This document shows, in pieces, positions 35,778 through 47,949 of a stretch of 64,000 bases of DNA. Below the pieces are notes generated by a model that made no database searches, was not told where the DNA came from, and worked only from the letters and a program-made list of their open reading frames with translations. The DNA comes from Drosophila miranda (Eukaryota; Arthropoda; Insecta; Diptera; Drosophilidae), in assembly GCF_003369915.1 (NCBI RefSeq), contig NC_046673.1, positions 23,427,718-23,491,717 on the forward strand. The letters are read 5' to 3'. A program made the position numbers and the translations under genes. The stretch's first letter is position 1, and each line of letters starts with the position of its first letter.

Positions 35778-37272
35778 ATGGCCGCGCCTATGGAAAAGGA
35801 TGACCTGGTGAAGCTAAAGAGCTTCATCGAGTTCGTGGACTCGAATCCCACGGTTTTGAATGTGCCGCAACTTAAGTTTGTCAAGGATTTTATTGAGAAG
35901 TTTGGCGGCCAGGTTCCGGCAGGCGACTTCAAGATGCCGGACGCCGCTGCAGGCGGGTAAGTTGTGGTTGTGGCCCCCTCCACGTTCGCGCATTCCGCAC
36001 ATTTTTCGCACATACAATTTTTTTCGCTTTTTTTTTGCTAATCGAAATTTCCAGAAAATGCCCGTTCGGCGGCGATGCCGGTCCCAAATCGAAATCGGCT
36101 GGTGCTGGTGTCTCGACCCCAGACTCCGAGGGAGTCAGCATCGATTCGGATGCCAGCGAGGATGACGAGACTGTGTCGCAGTCCGAGTCCGATGTTGAGC
36201 TGGATATGGAAGGTGCGTTGGTAGCCCTAGCATTTTTTTGCAGAGTCACATGACTTTTCAGATTGTCGGAACAATCTTTGATCTTTGCTCCAGCCACCGC
36301 TATCATTTTCCACTCCTCTCCACAGGCGTCATCGAGCCCGACCTTGATCCAGCCCAGCCCATGGGTGACTCTTCGAAGGAGCCCACCGAAGAGGAGATGG
36401 ACCAGGCCGGCGACGTGCGCGGCGAGGCGGCCAAGGCCTATGGCGAGCAAAAGTTCGAGGAGGCCGTTGGCCTCTACACCAAGGCCATTGAGCTGAATCC
36501 AGGCAATGCCCTCTACTATGCCAAGCGTGGCCAGGCCTTCCTCAAGCTGAAGAAGCCCAATGCTTGCATTCGTGATTGCGATAAAGCACTCGAACTTAAC
36601 TGCGACTCGGCGGCCGGCCACAAGTTCCGCGGACGAGCCCACCGCCTGCTGGGCCAGTTCGAGGAGGCCGCCAAGGATCTGCGCCAGGCCTGCAAGTTGG
36701 ACTTTGACGAGGAGACCGACGAGTGGCTGCGCGAGGTGACGCCCAATGCCAAAAAGATCGAGCAGCACCGTGTCAAGCAGGAGCGCAAACAGGCCGAGCG
36801 TAAGGTTAAGGATCGTCTGCGTGCCCAGAACAAGGCACGCAAAGAGCAGGAAAAACAAAAGGCTTCGGCCGGCTCGACATGCGGCGGCTTTCCAGGAGGA
36901 GCTGGTGGTGGTTGCCCCGGTGGCTTCCCAGGTTGTTTCCCAGACATGGGCGGAGCTGGCGGCATGCCCGGCGGCGCTTCAATAGCGGAGATGCTGGGCA
37001 TGATGAAGGATCCTGAGATGGCTGCCGCCATTCAGGATATCCTAGCCAATCCGGCCAACATTTCCAAGTATGCCTCCAATCCGAAGATCTTCAACTTGAT
37101 GAAGCAGTTCTTCCCGTGTGGAGACCCAACTGGAGCTGGCTTCGGTGGCGCTGGAGCTGGAGCCGGACCGTTTGGCCAGGAAAATGAGGAAAAAGAGAAG
37201 GCCAGTGATAGCAGCGAGCCGAAGGCCGCCAAGAAGGAATCGGCGGACTTTGTCGACGATGGTCTCGACTAA
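35778..37272 (+). CDS. HIP: Hsc70-interacting protein (HIP/ST13), copy 1
   Basis: Exons 35778-35956, 36055-36212 and 36326-37272 give 427 residues. HIP is a cytosolic co-chaperone that binds the Hsc70 ATPase domain and stabilises its ADP state. Visible domains are an N-terminal dimerisation helix region (residues 1-50, LVKLKSFIEFVDSNPTVL), an acidic Ser/Asp/Glu linker (about 80-135), three TPRs (about 140-250, including AAKAYGEQKFEEAVGLYTKA and LYYAKRGQAFLKLKKPNACI), a highly charged helix (QHRVKQERKQAERKVKDRL), a GGFPGG/GGMPGG-rich region, and a C-terminal STI1/DP domain with PEMAAAIQDILANPANISKY. The terminal acidic FVDDGLD is the expected end. Copy 1 has Cys in GGGCPGG where copy 2 has Val. 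Its promoter lacks a 26-bp block present in copy 2. Confidence 0.95.
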
Positions 37273-37339
37273 GGGTTAAAGTCAGTTTTGGAGCAGCGAC
37301 AGGAGAAAAAACACAGAAATTTTGAAAAAAAAAACAAGT

Positions 37340-37370
37340 TAAGCACACACACACACACACACACACATAA
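37340..37370. repeat. CA dinucleotide microsatellite in the HIP 3' region
   Basis: A CA run lies 70 bp beyond the HIP stop. An equivalent run lies at 42525-42550 after copy 2, and longer CA runs lie at 37723-37752 and 42905-42932. Confidence 0.85.
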
Positions 37371-37723
37371 AATCACACACTAGAACACCTCACACACGAG
37401 ACAGAGCAGGATGGCCACACACGAGCAATACCTCTGCCACTGCCCCTGCTGCTGGCGCTTCGTAGCTGCTCGCTCGGAGCTGAATTTTTGTTTGTTTATA
37501 AAAGCTTTCCCTATGCCATACTGCCATACCTAAAGAATGAAATGAGAGAACGAATAGAATGTTTTCCACTATTGACAACAACACACATTCTTTATAGAAG
37601 CAAAAACAACCCAAGCAACAAACTGTCAATCGATCTAGTTGAACTAATGCTCGATAGATAGGAAGCGCAGCCCAAAACGAAAGCAATTACATATAATATA
37701 AATTTAGCCTTAATTATTGCTCC

Positions 37724-37754
<31 letters not shown>

Positions 37755-38414
37755 CACAGAAGGTGAAAATGAACAAAGAAATAAACAACAACGATGTATA
37801 CAAGCACACACACACACCTGCACTTACACTTGCAACAAACACTCTAACCCCTCCCTCCAAGCACTGCCACTCACGCACCACCCACACTCATCCGTAGAAT
37901 CTCCATCGTAGAATCTCCATAGATCGAAGCTTATCATAGATCTCTCTCTCCCTGTCTTTTGCTGTTCTTCTATTGTTCTGTCTCTGCCTCTTTTGTTGCA
38001 TGCGGCGGCCCCCTCAAACATCTAACAATGGCTTTAGTCTGTCTCCTACTCTCTTCATGCGCTCATGCCTAGCTTATGCACCCTTCCATCTTCCATTCTC
38101 CATCTTCCATCTGGGCTTCTGAGCAGCTTAAATCTATTATATCTAAAACCCGCCTCTATCCCATATCTATCCCTCAACCGCAACCATACGTAAACCCATC
38201 TACACATCCAAACCATTGAGTATCTTCTAATCCAAGAGTTCTTTGTGTTCTTTGCGGTGTAAATGTAACTAACTTTGTCCCCCACAACCCTGTTGTTCTT
38301 GTTGTCTGTTGCTGTTGTTGTTGGTCCCTGGTCTGGGCACAGAATTATGCTAATCTCGCCTTCTCTCTCGTCTCTCTTCTCCGCCTCCGCTCTGTCTGCT
38401 TCGATCAAAATCAG

Positions 38415-39578
38415 TTTTGTGCTGAGAGAACTGGGACATGCCGACAAGCTGCCGAAAGTAAGTATCCCCGTGCCCCGTATACCTTGCCTTGAATATATAT
38501 CTAGCTAATTCGTCTGATAACTCCTTCCAATAGATGCCCAATAACAACGCCCTGGCTGGACTCTGTGACGGGATGGTCAAGGCCTGGGACATCTATGCCA
38601 AGCCGCAGGCTGTGATCCTATTCATCATCGAGGATGTGTCCTACAACATCTGCGACCAGCGCTTCCACGAGTTCTACATACGGGAGACCTATCCCCATAT
38701 CAAGGTGCTGCGTCGCACCCTCACCGATGTTCATCGCGAGGGAAAACTCGGCTTGAACAAGGAACTCCTGCTGTACGTAATAATCCTTTAGCTCCGCCTC
38801 TTTCTAATGTTTTTTTCCTCTTTCAGGAGTGGCCTTGAGGTAGCTGTGATCTACTTCCGTGCCGGTTACGAGCCCGGACACTATCACTCGCAGGACGAGT
38901 GGGATGCCCGCTACCTGATGGAGACATCGCTGGCCATCAAGTGCCCGTCCATCCAGTACCATCTAGCGGGGACAAAGAAAGTACAGCAGGCACTGGCCCA
39001 GCCGGCGGTGCTGGAACGCTTCATCAACGATCCGGAGGAGATCAAGGCGGTAGGCAAGATCTTTACTGGTCTCTACTCGCTGGACGACAACGATGCAGGC
39101 AATGCCACCTACGAGATGGCACTGCGCACACCCGAGAAGTTTGTGCTCAAGCCGCAACGCGAGGGCGGTGGCAATAATGTCTATGGGCTGGACATTCCAG
39201 ACGCCCTCAAGGTGAGATCTGATCACTATCCCTGATCCAAGATAATCCTCCCTAATCTCTTCTCTGTCTGCCTTGCAGCGTATGTCGCGCGTTGAGCGCT
39301 CGGGCTGGATCCTAATGGACCTCATACATCCGCCCTTAACCAAGGGCTACATGGTGCGTCCAGGCGCCGAGATGCCGCCCACCATTGTGGACATGGTCTC
39401 CGAACTGGGAATCTTTGGGGTGGTCATCGGCGACGCTGACCATATCATTCACAACTATCAGGCCGGTCACATGCTCCGCACCAAGCTGGCAACGGCCAAC
39501 GAGGGCGGCGTGGCCGCCGGCCTGGGTGCCCTGGACAGTCCCTATTTGATCGACAGCGACGACGAGGACGAGAACTAG
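38415..39578 (+). pseudogene. Gss: 5'-truncated second glutathione synthetase copy
   Basis: Only the last four exons are present: 38415-38457, 38534-38772, 38827-39211 and 39279-39578. All are in frame and nearly identical to the full copy, including YFRAGY, KPQREGGGNN, MLRTKL and the acidic tail. Missing are the first 124 residues and the following exon with RSD and KQVEINT, so a complete substrate site cannot form from this unit alone. The ATG at 38534 could start a 312-residue fragment holding most of the ATP-grasp part. The donor after exon 38772 is GTACGT, closer to consensus than GTACTT in the full gene. It may be transcribed as a truncated protein or antisense to MTFP1 read-through, or be inert. 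Confidence 0.8.
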
Positions 39579-39928
39579 ATGCAGTCCACCAATCGAGCGG
39601 CATTCCACCAGTGGCCCCAAGCGTGTATAGAGAAAAGTTATTTTTTTAAAGTATATTGTACATTTACCACCCTACCCCCCCACACCCTACCAACACAAAT
39701 ATGTCCGTGCTGTCTCAGTTGCAATAAAACGTAAATTTATCAAATATATACATATCTATGTATCGATTCAAATTGCATTTAGGTCAAGGGCTTAGCTGTC
39801 ATCTACGATGCAGAGCAGAGTGGCATGTATCATGTCGCATGTGGCATTTGGAAATACTTAAGAGCTAGAGACTATCACCGGAACAAGAAGTTTGAATGGG
39901 GAACGCGGAGCGGTAGGCCTTGCCTTCA

Positions 39929-40550
39929 CTACCGCACAGCCTTACGGTAGGTTTCGTCCATTATGCGATCCACAAGGCTGTCAATGGGATGGATGATCAG
40001 TGGAATGCTCGCCAGTCCTATCAGCGTTGGCACCGTCTTCAGTATACCCACTGGTGCCTTTCTTAGCATCATCCGGCTGGCCCAGGTGATTCTGGAAAAG
40101 AAGTGTAGTGCGGAAGAATGTAGAGACCCAGAGCCATGGAACTGCACGCTTACCGATTTATAACCAGGCCCGGAATGATCACAGAGGCCATCATCTGCCA
40201 GCTAAACACGTCCCCGGCCAAGATGGCCAAATCGCGATTGGAGGCACCGGTCCTCTGCAGGCGCAGCGACTTGTCGAAGGTGTCCGTGCACACGTACCCA
40301 ATGGCCATGCCATAGGAGGCGGCCACAATCGACTTGGGCACCAGGGGTCTGAAAGCCTCGCCAATCTCATTGCTGTAGCCTGAAATACCAGAGGCACGCA
40401 CAGGGTTGGGCTTGAGGCTAGTTTCGATTTGCAATTGTATTTTCTGCGCTTACCCATGTAACGGATGAAGGTATCACGGTAGATGTCCACTTCCTTGGGG
40501 GCTTTCTCGATCGCGTTAGCTGTATCCGGGGGCGTGGCTGCGGCTGCCAT
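39929..40550 (-). CDS. Mtfp1: Mitochondrial fission process protein 1, copy 2
   Basis: Exons 40550-40454, 40379-40154 and 40091-39929 encode 161 residues. The protein is identical to copy 1 except for Leu to Met in AASYGLAIG (ASYGMAIG here). All splice sites are kept. It lies between the truncated Gss copy and HIP copy 2 in the same arrangement as unit 1, so it should be expressible from its own divergent promoter. Confidence 0.9.
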
Positions 40551-40959
40551 TGTGTCTGCGTCACCGTGGGCTTAGTACGTAATTATTTAAAACGAGAATT
40601 AAGTAACAACCTAGAAACATATGTTCGCCTGTTTAAATAAAGGGGGGTTAAGTGGGCTAAGTTCGTTTTATTTTTTACGGAAGAAAATTATTTTATCCTG
40701 TATCGAATGTCAAAATATGATTTCATATCATGGACAGAGAGTGCTTAGCCTATTAGATCTATTGTTATTTTCCGCAATTTAACTCAAGTTGTTATCCTGT
40801 TCAAATAAAGGGGGCTTAAGTGGGCTAAGTACGTTTTTTCATCGGTATATTTTGAAAATCGGTTTATTTCTGAGTGTATTTTTGATCGATAAGTACGCAG
40901 TCACACTGAATAGAAGTAAAAAGTAAAAACTTGAAAATCATTGAAAATTAAAAACGAAA
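40551..40959. promoter_or_regulatory. Divergent MTFP1/HIP promoter region, copy 2, with DRE-like and Motif-1-like block
   Basis: This is the counterpart of 35395-35777 but with 26 additional bases at 40886-40911. Those bases and their flank include GATCGATA (7 of 8 match to the DRE palindrome) and CAGTCACACTG (10 of 11 match to Ohler Motif 1, bound by M1BP), about 50-75 bp upstream of the HIP start codon. Both motifs are typical of Drosophila housekeeping core promoters. The same internal AAAGGGGG...GTGGGCTAAGT repeat pair is present. Confidence 0.65.
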
Positions 40960-42454
40960 ATGGCCGCGCCTATGGAAAAGGATGACCTGGTGAAGCTAAA
41001 GAGCTTCATCGAGTTCGTGGACTCGAATCCCACGGTTTTGAATGTGCCGCAACTTAAGTTTGTCAAGGATTTTATTGAGAAGTTTGGCGGCCAGGTTCCG
41101 GCAGGCGACTTCAAGATGCCGGACGCCGCTGCAGGCGGGTAAGTTGTGGTTGTGGCCCCCTCCACGTTCGCGCATTCCGCACATTTTTCGCACATACAAT
41201 TTTTTTCGCTTTTTTTTTGCTAATCGAAATTTCCAGAAAATGCCCGTTCGGCGGCGATGCCGGTCCCAAATCGAAATCGGCTGGTGCTGGTGTCTCGACC
41301 CCAGACTCCGAGGGAGTCAGCATCGATTCGGATGCCAGCGAGGATGACGAGACTGTGTCGCAGTCCGAGTCCGATGTTGAGCTGGATATGGAAGGTGCGT
41401 TGGTAGCCCTAGCATTTTTTTGCAGAGTCACATGACTTTTCAGATTGTCGGAACAATCTTTGATCTTTGCTCCAGCCACCGCTATCATTTTCCACTCCTT
41501 TCCACAGGCGTCATCGAGCCCGACCTTGATCCAGCCCAGCCCATGGGTGACTCTTCGAAGGAGCCCACCGAAGAGGAGATGGACCAGGCCGGCGACGTGC
41601 GCGGCGAGGCGGCCAAGGCCTATGGCGAGCAAAAGTTCGAGGAGGCCGTTGGCCTCTACACCAAGGCCATTGAGCTGAATCCAGGCAATGCCCTCTACTA
41701 TGCCAAGCGTGGCCAGGCCTTCCTCAAGCTGAAGAAGCCCAATGCTTGCATTCGTGATTGCGATAAAGCACTCGAACTTAACTGCGACTCGGCGGCCGGC
41801 CACAAGTTCCGCGGACGAGCCCACCGCCTGCTGGGCCAGTTCGAGGAGGCCGCCAAGGATCTGCGCCAGGCCTGCAAGTTGGACTTTGACGAGGAGACCG
41901 ACGAGTGGCTGCGCGAGGTGACGCCCAATGCCAAAAAGATCGAGCAGCACCGTGTCAAGCAGGAGCGCAAACAGGCCGAGCGTAAGGTTAAGGATCGTCT
42001 GCGTGCCCAGAACAAGGCACGCAAAGAGCAGGAAAAACAAAAGGCTTCGGCCGGCTCGACATGCGGCGGCTTTCCAGGAGGAGCTGGTGGTGGTGTCCCC
42101 GGTGGCTTCCCAGGTTGTTTCCCAGACATGGGCGGAGCTGGCGGCATGCCCGGCGGCGCTTCAATAGCGGAGATGCTGGGCATGATGAAGGATCCTGAGA
42201 TGGCTGCCGCCATTCAGGATATCCTAGCCAATCCGGCCAACATTTCCAAGTATGCCTCCAATCCGAAGATCTTCAACTTGATGAAGCAGTTCTTCCCGTG
42301 TGGAGACCCAACTGGAGCTGGCTTCGGTGGTGCTGGAGCTGGAGCCGGACCGTTTGGCCAGGAAAATGAGGAAAAAGAGAAGGCCAGTGATAGCAGCGAG
42401 CCGAAGGCCGCCAAGAAGGAATCGGCGGACTTTGTCGACGATGGTCTCGACTAA
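40960..42454 (+). CDS. HIP: Hsc70-interacting protein (HIP/ST13), copy 2
   Basis: Exons 40960-41138, 41237-41394 and 41508-42454 encode 427 residues. Domain order is as in copy 1: N-terminal dimerisation segment, acidic linker, three TPRs, charged helix, Gly/Pro-rich stretch, STI1/DP domain and acidic end. The only amino-acid change I see is Val for Cys in the Gly-rich stretch (GGGVPGG), caused by TGC becoming GTC. This copy retains the promoter block with DRE-like and Motif-1-like sequences and is followed by the original downstream flank, so it is the better candidate for the main expressed gene. That inference assumes the 26 bp are ancestral. Confidence 0.95.
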
Positions 42455-42989
42455 GGGTTAAAGTCAGTTTTGGAGCAGCGACAGGAGAAAAAACACAGAA
42501 ATTTTGAAAAAAAAAACAAGTTAAGCACACACACACACACACACACACATAAAATCACACACTAGAACACCTCACACACGAGACAGAGCAGGATGGCCAC
42601 ACACGAGCAATACCTCTGCCACTGCCCCTGCTGCTGGCGCTTCGTAGCTGCTCGCTCGGAGCTGAATTTTTGTTTGTTTATAAAAGCTTTCCCTATGCCA
42701 TACTGCCATACCTAAAGAATGAAATGAGAGAACGAATAGAATGTTTTCCACTATTGACAACAACACACATTCTTTATAGAAGCAAAAACAACCCAAGCAA
42801 CAAACTGTCGATCGATCTAGTTGAACTAATGCTCGATAGATAGGAAGCGCAGCCCAAAACGAAAGCAATTACATATAATATAAATTTAGCCTTAATTATT
42901 GCTCCCACACACACACACACACACACACACAACCACAACAGCCGGGCAGCACAAGGTGAAAATGAACAAAGAAATAAACAACAACAAAA

Positions 42990-45900
42990 GGATGTAGATC
43001 GAAACGATTTGTTAAACAAAATTGTACTGAGAATAGGATTTGATTAATAATTTTACTAAGCAAATATGCATTTAGCAAACAAGCCATCACCAGCACGCAC
43101 CCAACCCACATCGAAATGCGTCCACATTCAGCCACTCATACATACACATTCAACACATCATAAACATACATGCATGCATACATATGTACATGCGTTTAAT
43201 CGCATGTCAAACATTCATCAGAATCAGCGAGAGATCAATGGAAATAAAACATTTGAGAACCCAGAAAGAAAGCGTTTCATTTCGTTAACGGTAAATGGTA
43301 ACGGTATTTTATCTAGGCACCTGGCCGGCCAACCTCTTTCTACGTACGTGGAGATGATTACTCATTTGATCTGTACTGCAGATATTGGCTCCCTCCCACC
43401 TCCTGATCAGTACTAGGTGGTGGGGCCATTGGGTGTCGCATCGCATCGCGTCGTGTCAACGTGTTTTCCTTGAACTAGCGCCGACATCGCCGCAGGCATT
43501 GCCGAGCATTGCATTACTCATAGATATAGCAAACACCACACCACTGCACAGCACAGCAAAGCTCTTGTTGCTCTCTCTCACTCGCTTAGCTTCCAGGGCC
43601 TTCACCTACTCTTCACCGGCACTCTCTCCGTCAGTCAACCACTCTCTCTCTCTATGGCAATCAGGCACCGCTGACTCAGAATGCTCGTATAATACTAATA
43701 ATAATAAGTGCAATTGTCCGCGCAACTTCTCTCTCTGGGCGGGGTGGCTCTTGGGGCCCCATTAAGGAACAGTTACACCGCAGAGTGCGTGCCGGGGGCG
43801 CGTTTAAGGCCGTCAAAAATGCATTGAAACCCATAACTGATATTTATTGGGAAGGCTGCCCGGGCCCGGAGGACAGCCAGACAGATACTCGCCAGCGGCG
43901 AACGGCGAGCGTTCGACGATGACATCACGACGTCAGCGCGTCAGCGATAGACAGGCAGCCAGTCAGTCAATGCGGACGACGCCTTTCAACAGGGGCCGGG
44001 GGCCCACAACTTGTTGTGCTTTCGAGATGATACCCTGTAGGCGGCGAAAGGTCGAAAGTATGTTCGACATTCTCAGGTGACTTTTTGACTATAGGTAAAT
44101 TTAATTGGCTCAATGGCTCTTATGCCTTAAAACCTCAAGAAGGTTATGTACGTATGTATGTACATACATATCTTTGGTATGTACGTTGATGATATTCGAT
44201 CAGGGTTAAGGCTGAGTATGGTTGACTTATCTTAACCTTGCTTGAGTCATGGATGGGCTTCGTGTATAGCCTTATCGGTCCTTTCTCGCTCATGAGATTT
44301 TGCTGGGCATCGTCTAGTCGGGTGGCAGTAACCGCTTTAGCCTTCTGCTTGATTTTGTTTTCATTCGAACACGACGCAGCCAGCGTCGGCTGCGACGCTG
44401 GGGCTGGGGCTGGGGCTGCTCTATAGCTCCGCTGCTGCTCGCTTGCTGGCAAAAAAAGCGAAACGCTTTTTCAGTTTCGTTTTCAACGTGCGCGCGCCAA
44501 CACACAAGACAGCCCCGAAAACCCCGAGAGTAAATTGGAAATTTCGAAAAGCCCCCGCAGAACAGCGAGTATCCAAAAAGTAAGACTAAGATGCCCTCCC
44601 ATAAGTATATGTAGGTACATATGTATATTCATCGAAAGATACATATGTATTTGAATGGTGTACATATGTATGAGTGCGAATGTGGAATTTAAGGGGAACA
44701 TTTTTGATAAACGCGCGCGATTTCTGGGGCCCCCGCCCCGCTCCTTCTGAAAACTATTGAATTCTGTTGTTCCTTCGCTTGTTTTTGATTTTTTTTTTTT
44801 TTTTTTTTTTTTTTACGATTATGTTGTTTGCCATAAAACTGCATCGTGGTGTGGTAGGGGAGGAGAGCTCTGTGCGCTCGTCCGATAGAGAAGCGATGAT
44901 ATCATTTTCCGAATCGGAACATGAGTACGATTCTGCGCTTCGGTGCAGCGTCGCAGTCACTCCTGTTATCAGCAGAGCAGACCATTCCAGCCCCACCGCC
45001 ACCCCACGGAAAAGGTGGCACAAACTGATTGACAGTTATCGGCAAATCGATAGCGGCAGCCACCGCTAGTCGGCGGCACCCTTTAGTCTCGTCTCCCATC
45101 AAATGATAGAAGATATTTCCGGCAAAGAAAAGATATAACTCGATTTCGCACCACTTCCCCCCACTCCACTCCACTCCACTCCACTCAACACACACACAAA
45201 TGGCAGGCAGAATTTATTTGGGCAACTCATTTGATAGGCCCGACCCGACCGACAACTTGTTGCTGCTGTTGCATGCATAATTTGGACATGATATCATGGA
45301 ACGGATTGGGCCGTTGGCGTTGTTCCCAGCCATTCCTACATGCCTCCCCTCCCCACTCCTTTTCGATTTCGTATGCCAAGCGGAAATCCGTTGGTGCCTA
45401 ATCAACATGCTCCCAAAGTTCGAGCATACTCGATGGATGATACGAGTAGAATGCTCCTTTTTTTGTTTCGGGCAAAATGTTTTGGAATGCCATGGAATGG
45501 CCATGGCCACACCCCTTGACCATCCCATTCCATTCCCTCTGGTTTATTGCGATTAGCATCTCTCGTCTGGTCTCATCATAGCCGGATTTGGTTTTGGTTC
45601 TGGGGCTCCGGGGCTCTGGGCCCCCGTCAGACCAGTCTGTGCTGTAAGTTATTGCGTCACTCGATGTGATGGCGTCACCGTCTGCCTTGATTAATGCGCC
45701 GCGGATTTTCGCTCCGAGAGCTTGAGGAAGGTCTGAAATCAACAGCCAACCCCTCCCCAACACCATCCCCAATGAAATTTGAGTCATCCCAAACACACAT
45801 ACGAGCAATAGAGAGGGCTATATGGGATACGTGATGTTCGATTCACTATGAATTTTCCGGGAATTCGGGGAAGAGTATATCCACTTTGTACCTTTTTGTC

Positions 45901-46842
45901 TTTGGTTCGCTCCTCAGACACTAGAGTGTGCGTGTGCGTGTGCGTCCCCATTTCTGGGAGCTTTTCTCAGTTTTTCCAACGAACAAAAGGCAGCAGACCA
46001 TAAAGTTCATGACGTCACCCCATCTGAATGTATGTACATGTGTGCCCACTCCTACTAGTACGAATATATGGGCATATCTTTGCACGTATGTGTCTACCCA
46101 ATAAAGATATAGTAGATGTGCGCAGATCCCCTAAAGACTGACGGTGGCGAAGGAGGACGAGGAGGAGGATATCTGTGTGTCAAGTAAATACATTTTCTCC
46201 GATTCTCCCACTGGCGGGCGATGTTTCAATAACGCTTTTGGCGCTTTCGCCCGAGGCCGGCATTGAAATTTGTTTTAAAATTAGACAAAAACAAAAAAAT
46301 CCAAAACGAAAACAACAACAAACGTATGAACAAAAATACACAAGCACACCCACACAGACAACAGCATCCCGAAAACATTCTGAAACTGTGCCGATCGATG
46401 GGCGTGGCAAGGGCATTCGATCTGTAACAGCTGTCCATACGATCGGCCACAAGTGTACTCGTAAATGTGGGACAATGTGTGCCACAGAAGAGAATACTTG
46501 CAGGTACGAGTACGAGTTGGGAGACGTGCAAAAAACCACTGTATCCGGATGGTAGGATTTAGGTCCTGAAACCTAAACGATTTATTAAATTGAAATAAAA
46601 CCATTTGGATAGTACCCGATATTCAATCCATAAGGATAAGCTTTCGTAAAGTTTCAAACTTCTCTGAACACGGCATCCGCCTGAAACGTAAATCAAATCG
46701 GTGATGTGGGTTCTAATTGGTAGTTGGTATTTACTATATTTACTGAAAAATTTTCAATATTCCGAAAAAACTTATTTTGCAGAAGATCCCTATCTTAAGG
46801 CCAATATCCCCAGTACAACCCCCGAAAGAAAATAACGCCAAG
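42990..46842. other. Non-coding region upstream of the MARVEL gene
   Basis: No coding frame is recognisable. The region has a poly-T run at 44789-44814, CCACT pentamers at 45163-45185, repeated TACATATGTA palindromes at 44150-44670, and a short GTGTGC run near 45928-45943. TTTTGCAG at 46775-46782 looks like the acceptor of a 5' UTR intron of the gene that starts at 46843, so the promoter of that gene probably lies within this region. Confidence 0.5.
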
Positions 46843-47495
46843 ATGTCGCACTCAGTGACCATTACACGTACCACCACCAGCACCACCAACACCTCGTACA
46901 TCGTGCTCAACACGGGCTACCTGAAGTCCTTTCCGGGAATTCTGAAGCTCTTTGAGCTGGTAAGTTATGCCGACCGATCCCGGACATATCCCAAAACATA
47001 CAATACATACACAACTATCTCATCGGAGAGTCTAACGAGCCTATTTGAAAACAGATCATTGGCGCTGCTATTGTGGGTATAGTGGCCTACAACTATCAGG
47101 GATACCGCAACTACTTTTATTCGGGACAGCAGGATCTGTTCCTCTACCTGATGGCCACCACGTTTATGATAGGGACGTTCTGCTTACTGCTCGCCTGCCT
47201 CACCTCCCTCAGCACGGGGGGCATCATCGCCAAGACGATTTACGTGAGTGGCGCAAGTCCTTGCATTGATCTTTGCCATGTTTTCATTGGGCCCGTATTG
47301 GTTGTATTATTGCAGGAGCTGATCTACCACAGCGTCGCTGCCATACTGATCCTGGCCGCATCCATCTGTCTGCTGATCCGGCTGCGCGATGTCAAGCACG
47401 ACGGCTACATGGTGGCCGGTGTATTGGGTCTGGTCAATGCCGTTCTTTACTTCATCAGTGCCTTCCTGGCCCATCGGTCCTACCGCGGCATCTAA
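46843..47495 (+). CDS. Four-TM MARVEL-type (CMTM-like) membrane protein
   Basis: Exons 46843-46959, 47055-47243 and 47316-47495 give 161 residues with donors GTAAGT and GTGAGT. A Thr/Ser-rich N-terminus (MSHSVTITRTTTSTTNTS) precedes four hydrophobic segments at about 34-52, 66-90, 105-123 and 133-152. The loops carry YNYQGYR after TM1 and RLRDVKHDGY between TM3 and TM4. Length, topology and spacing fit the MARVEL/CKLF-like family, which acts in membrane apposition and vesicle traffic. I recall a similar N-terminus in D. melanogaster CG15211 but cannot confirm it. An acceptor at 46775-46782 suggests a 5' UTR intron. The 3' UTR ends near AATAAA at 47866-47871. Confidence 0.8.
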
Positions 47496-47865
47496 GTGCC
47501 ACTACCAGCAGCAGCAGCGTCCACTCCGCAGTCCCCACTACCCCACCAATACCCAAACCCATTTCAGCGAGTGTTCAAGTCGAATCTGTAATCTCGAAGC
47601 ATTTGTACGGCGTCGCCGCTTCCCATATATACGCCATATATACGAGTACGAGTAGTATCCTCCTATAGTATATAGGAGACGACGACAGAGGAGGAGAGAG
47701 ATAGATAGAGGCAGAAGCGAGAGCGCGAACGAGAAAAGGACTTTTCGGCTGTACTGTGGAACGTTCTTTGGCGCTAGTTACACTTACTTATACTTACATA
47801 TACATATACAACTTTTTTTGTCTCACTTTCTTTTATACCAAACAACTTGTCATTTATTATATTCG

Positions 47866-47871
47866 AATAAA
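47866..47871 (+). terminator. Polyadenylation signal of the MARVEL-type gene
   Basis: AATAAA followed by GATGTGTGTC, 371 bases past the stop codon. This is the first clear signal downstream. Confidence 0.6.
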
Positions 47872-47949
47872 GATGTGTGTCTATATGTTTTTCTACAAAT
47901 CATGTCCTACAATCTGCTTATCGACCTACCTACATATGTAAATATATAT

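Larger units (their letters stand above)
32632..37792. repeat. Tandem duplication, unit 1 (Gss 3' half, MTFP1, HIP)
   Basis: This block matches 37795-42985 at offsets of 5156, then 5182 after a 26-bp indel. By eye I count about a dozen substitutions plus differences in CA-repeat length. The left edge lies in a GTATACATACAAGCACACAC tract and the right edge after AAACAACAAC, so repair through short repeats is plausible. Near-identity implies a young duplication or ongoing gene conversion. Confidence 0.95.
37795..42985. repeat. Tandem duplication, unit 2
   Basis: The second copy of the block at 32632-37792. It starts inside the intron before the short Gss exon, so it has no Gss exons 1, 2, A or B. 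It contains complete MTFP1 and HIP genes. Relative to unit 1 it has an extra 26 bp at 40886-40911. It continues past AAACAACAAC into unique DNA (AAAAGGATGTAGATCG), which marks the original right flank. Confidence 0.95.

Noticed and set aside
35929-36858. 309-codon minus-strand frame over HIP (and its twin at 41111-42040)
   Set aside because: It is the antisense of the HIP TPR exon and crosses HIP introns with no splice signals of its own; the composition is mirror Leu/Ala-rich.
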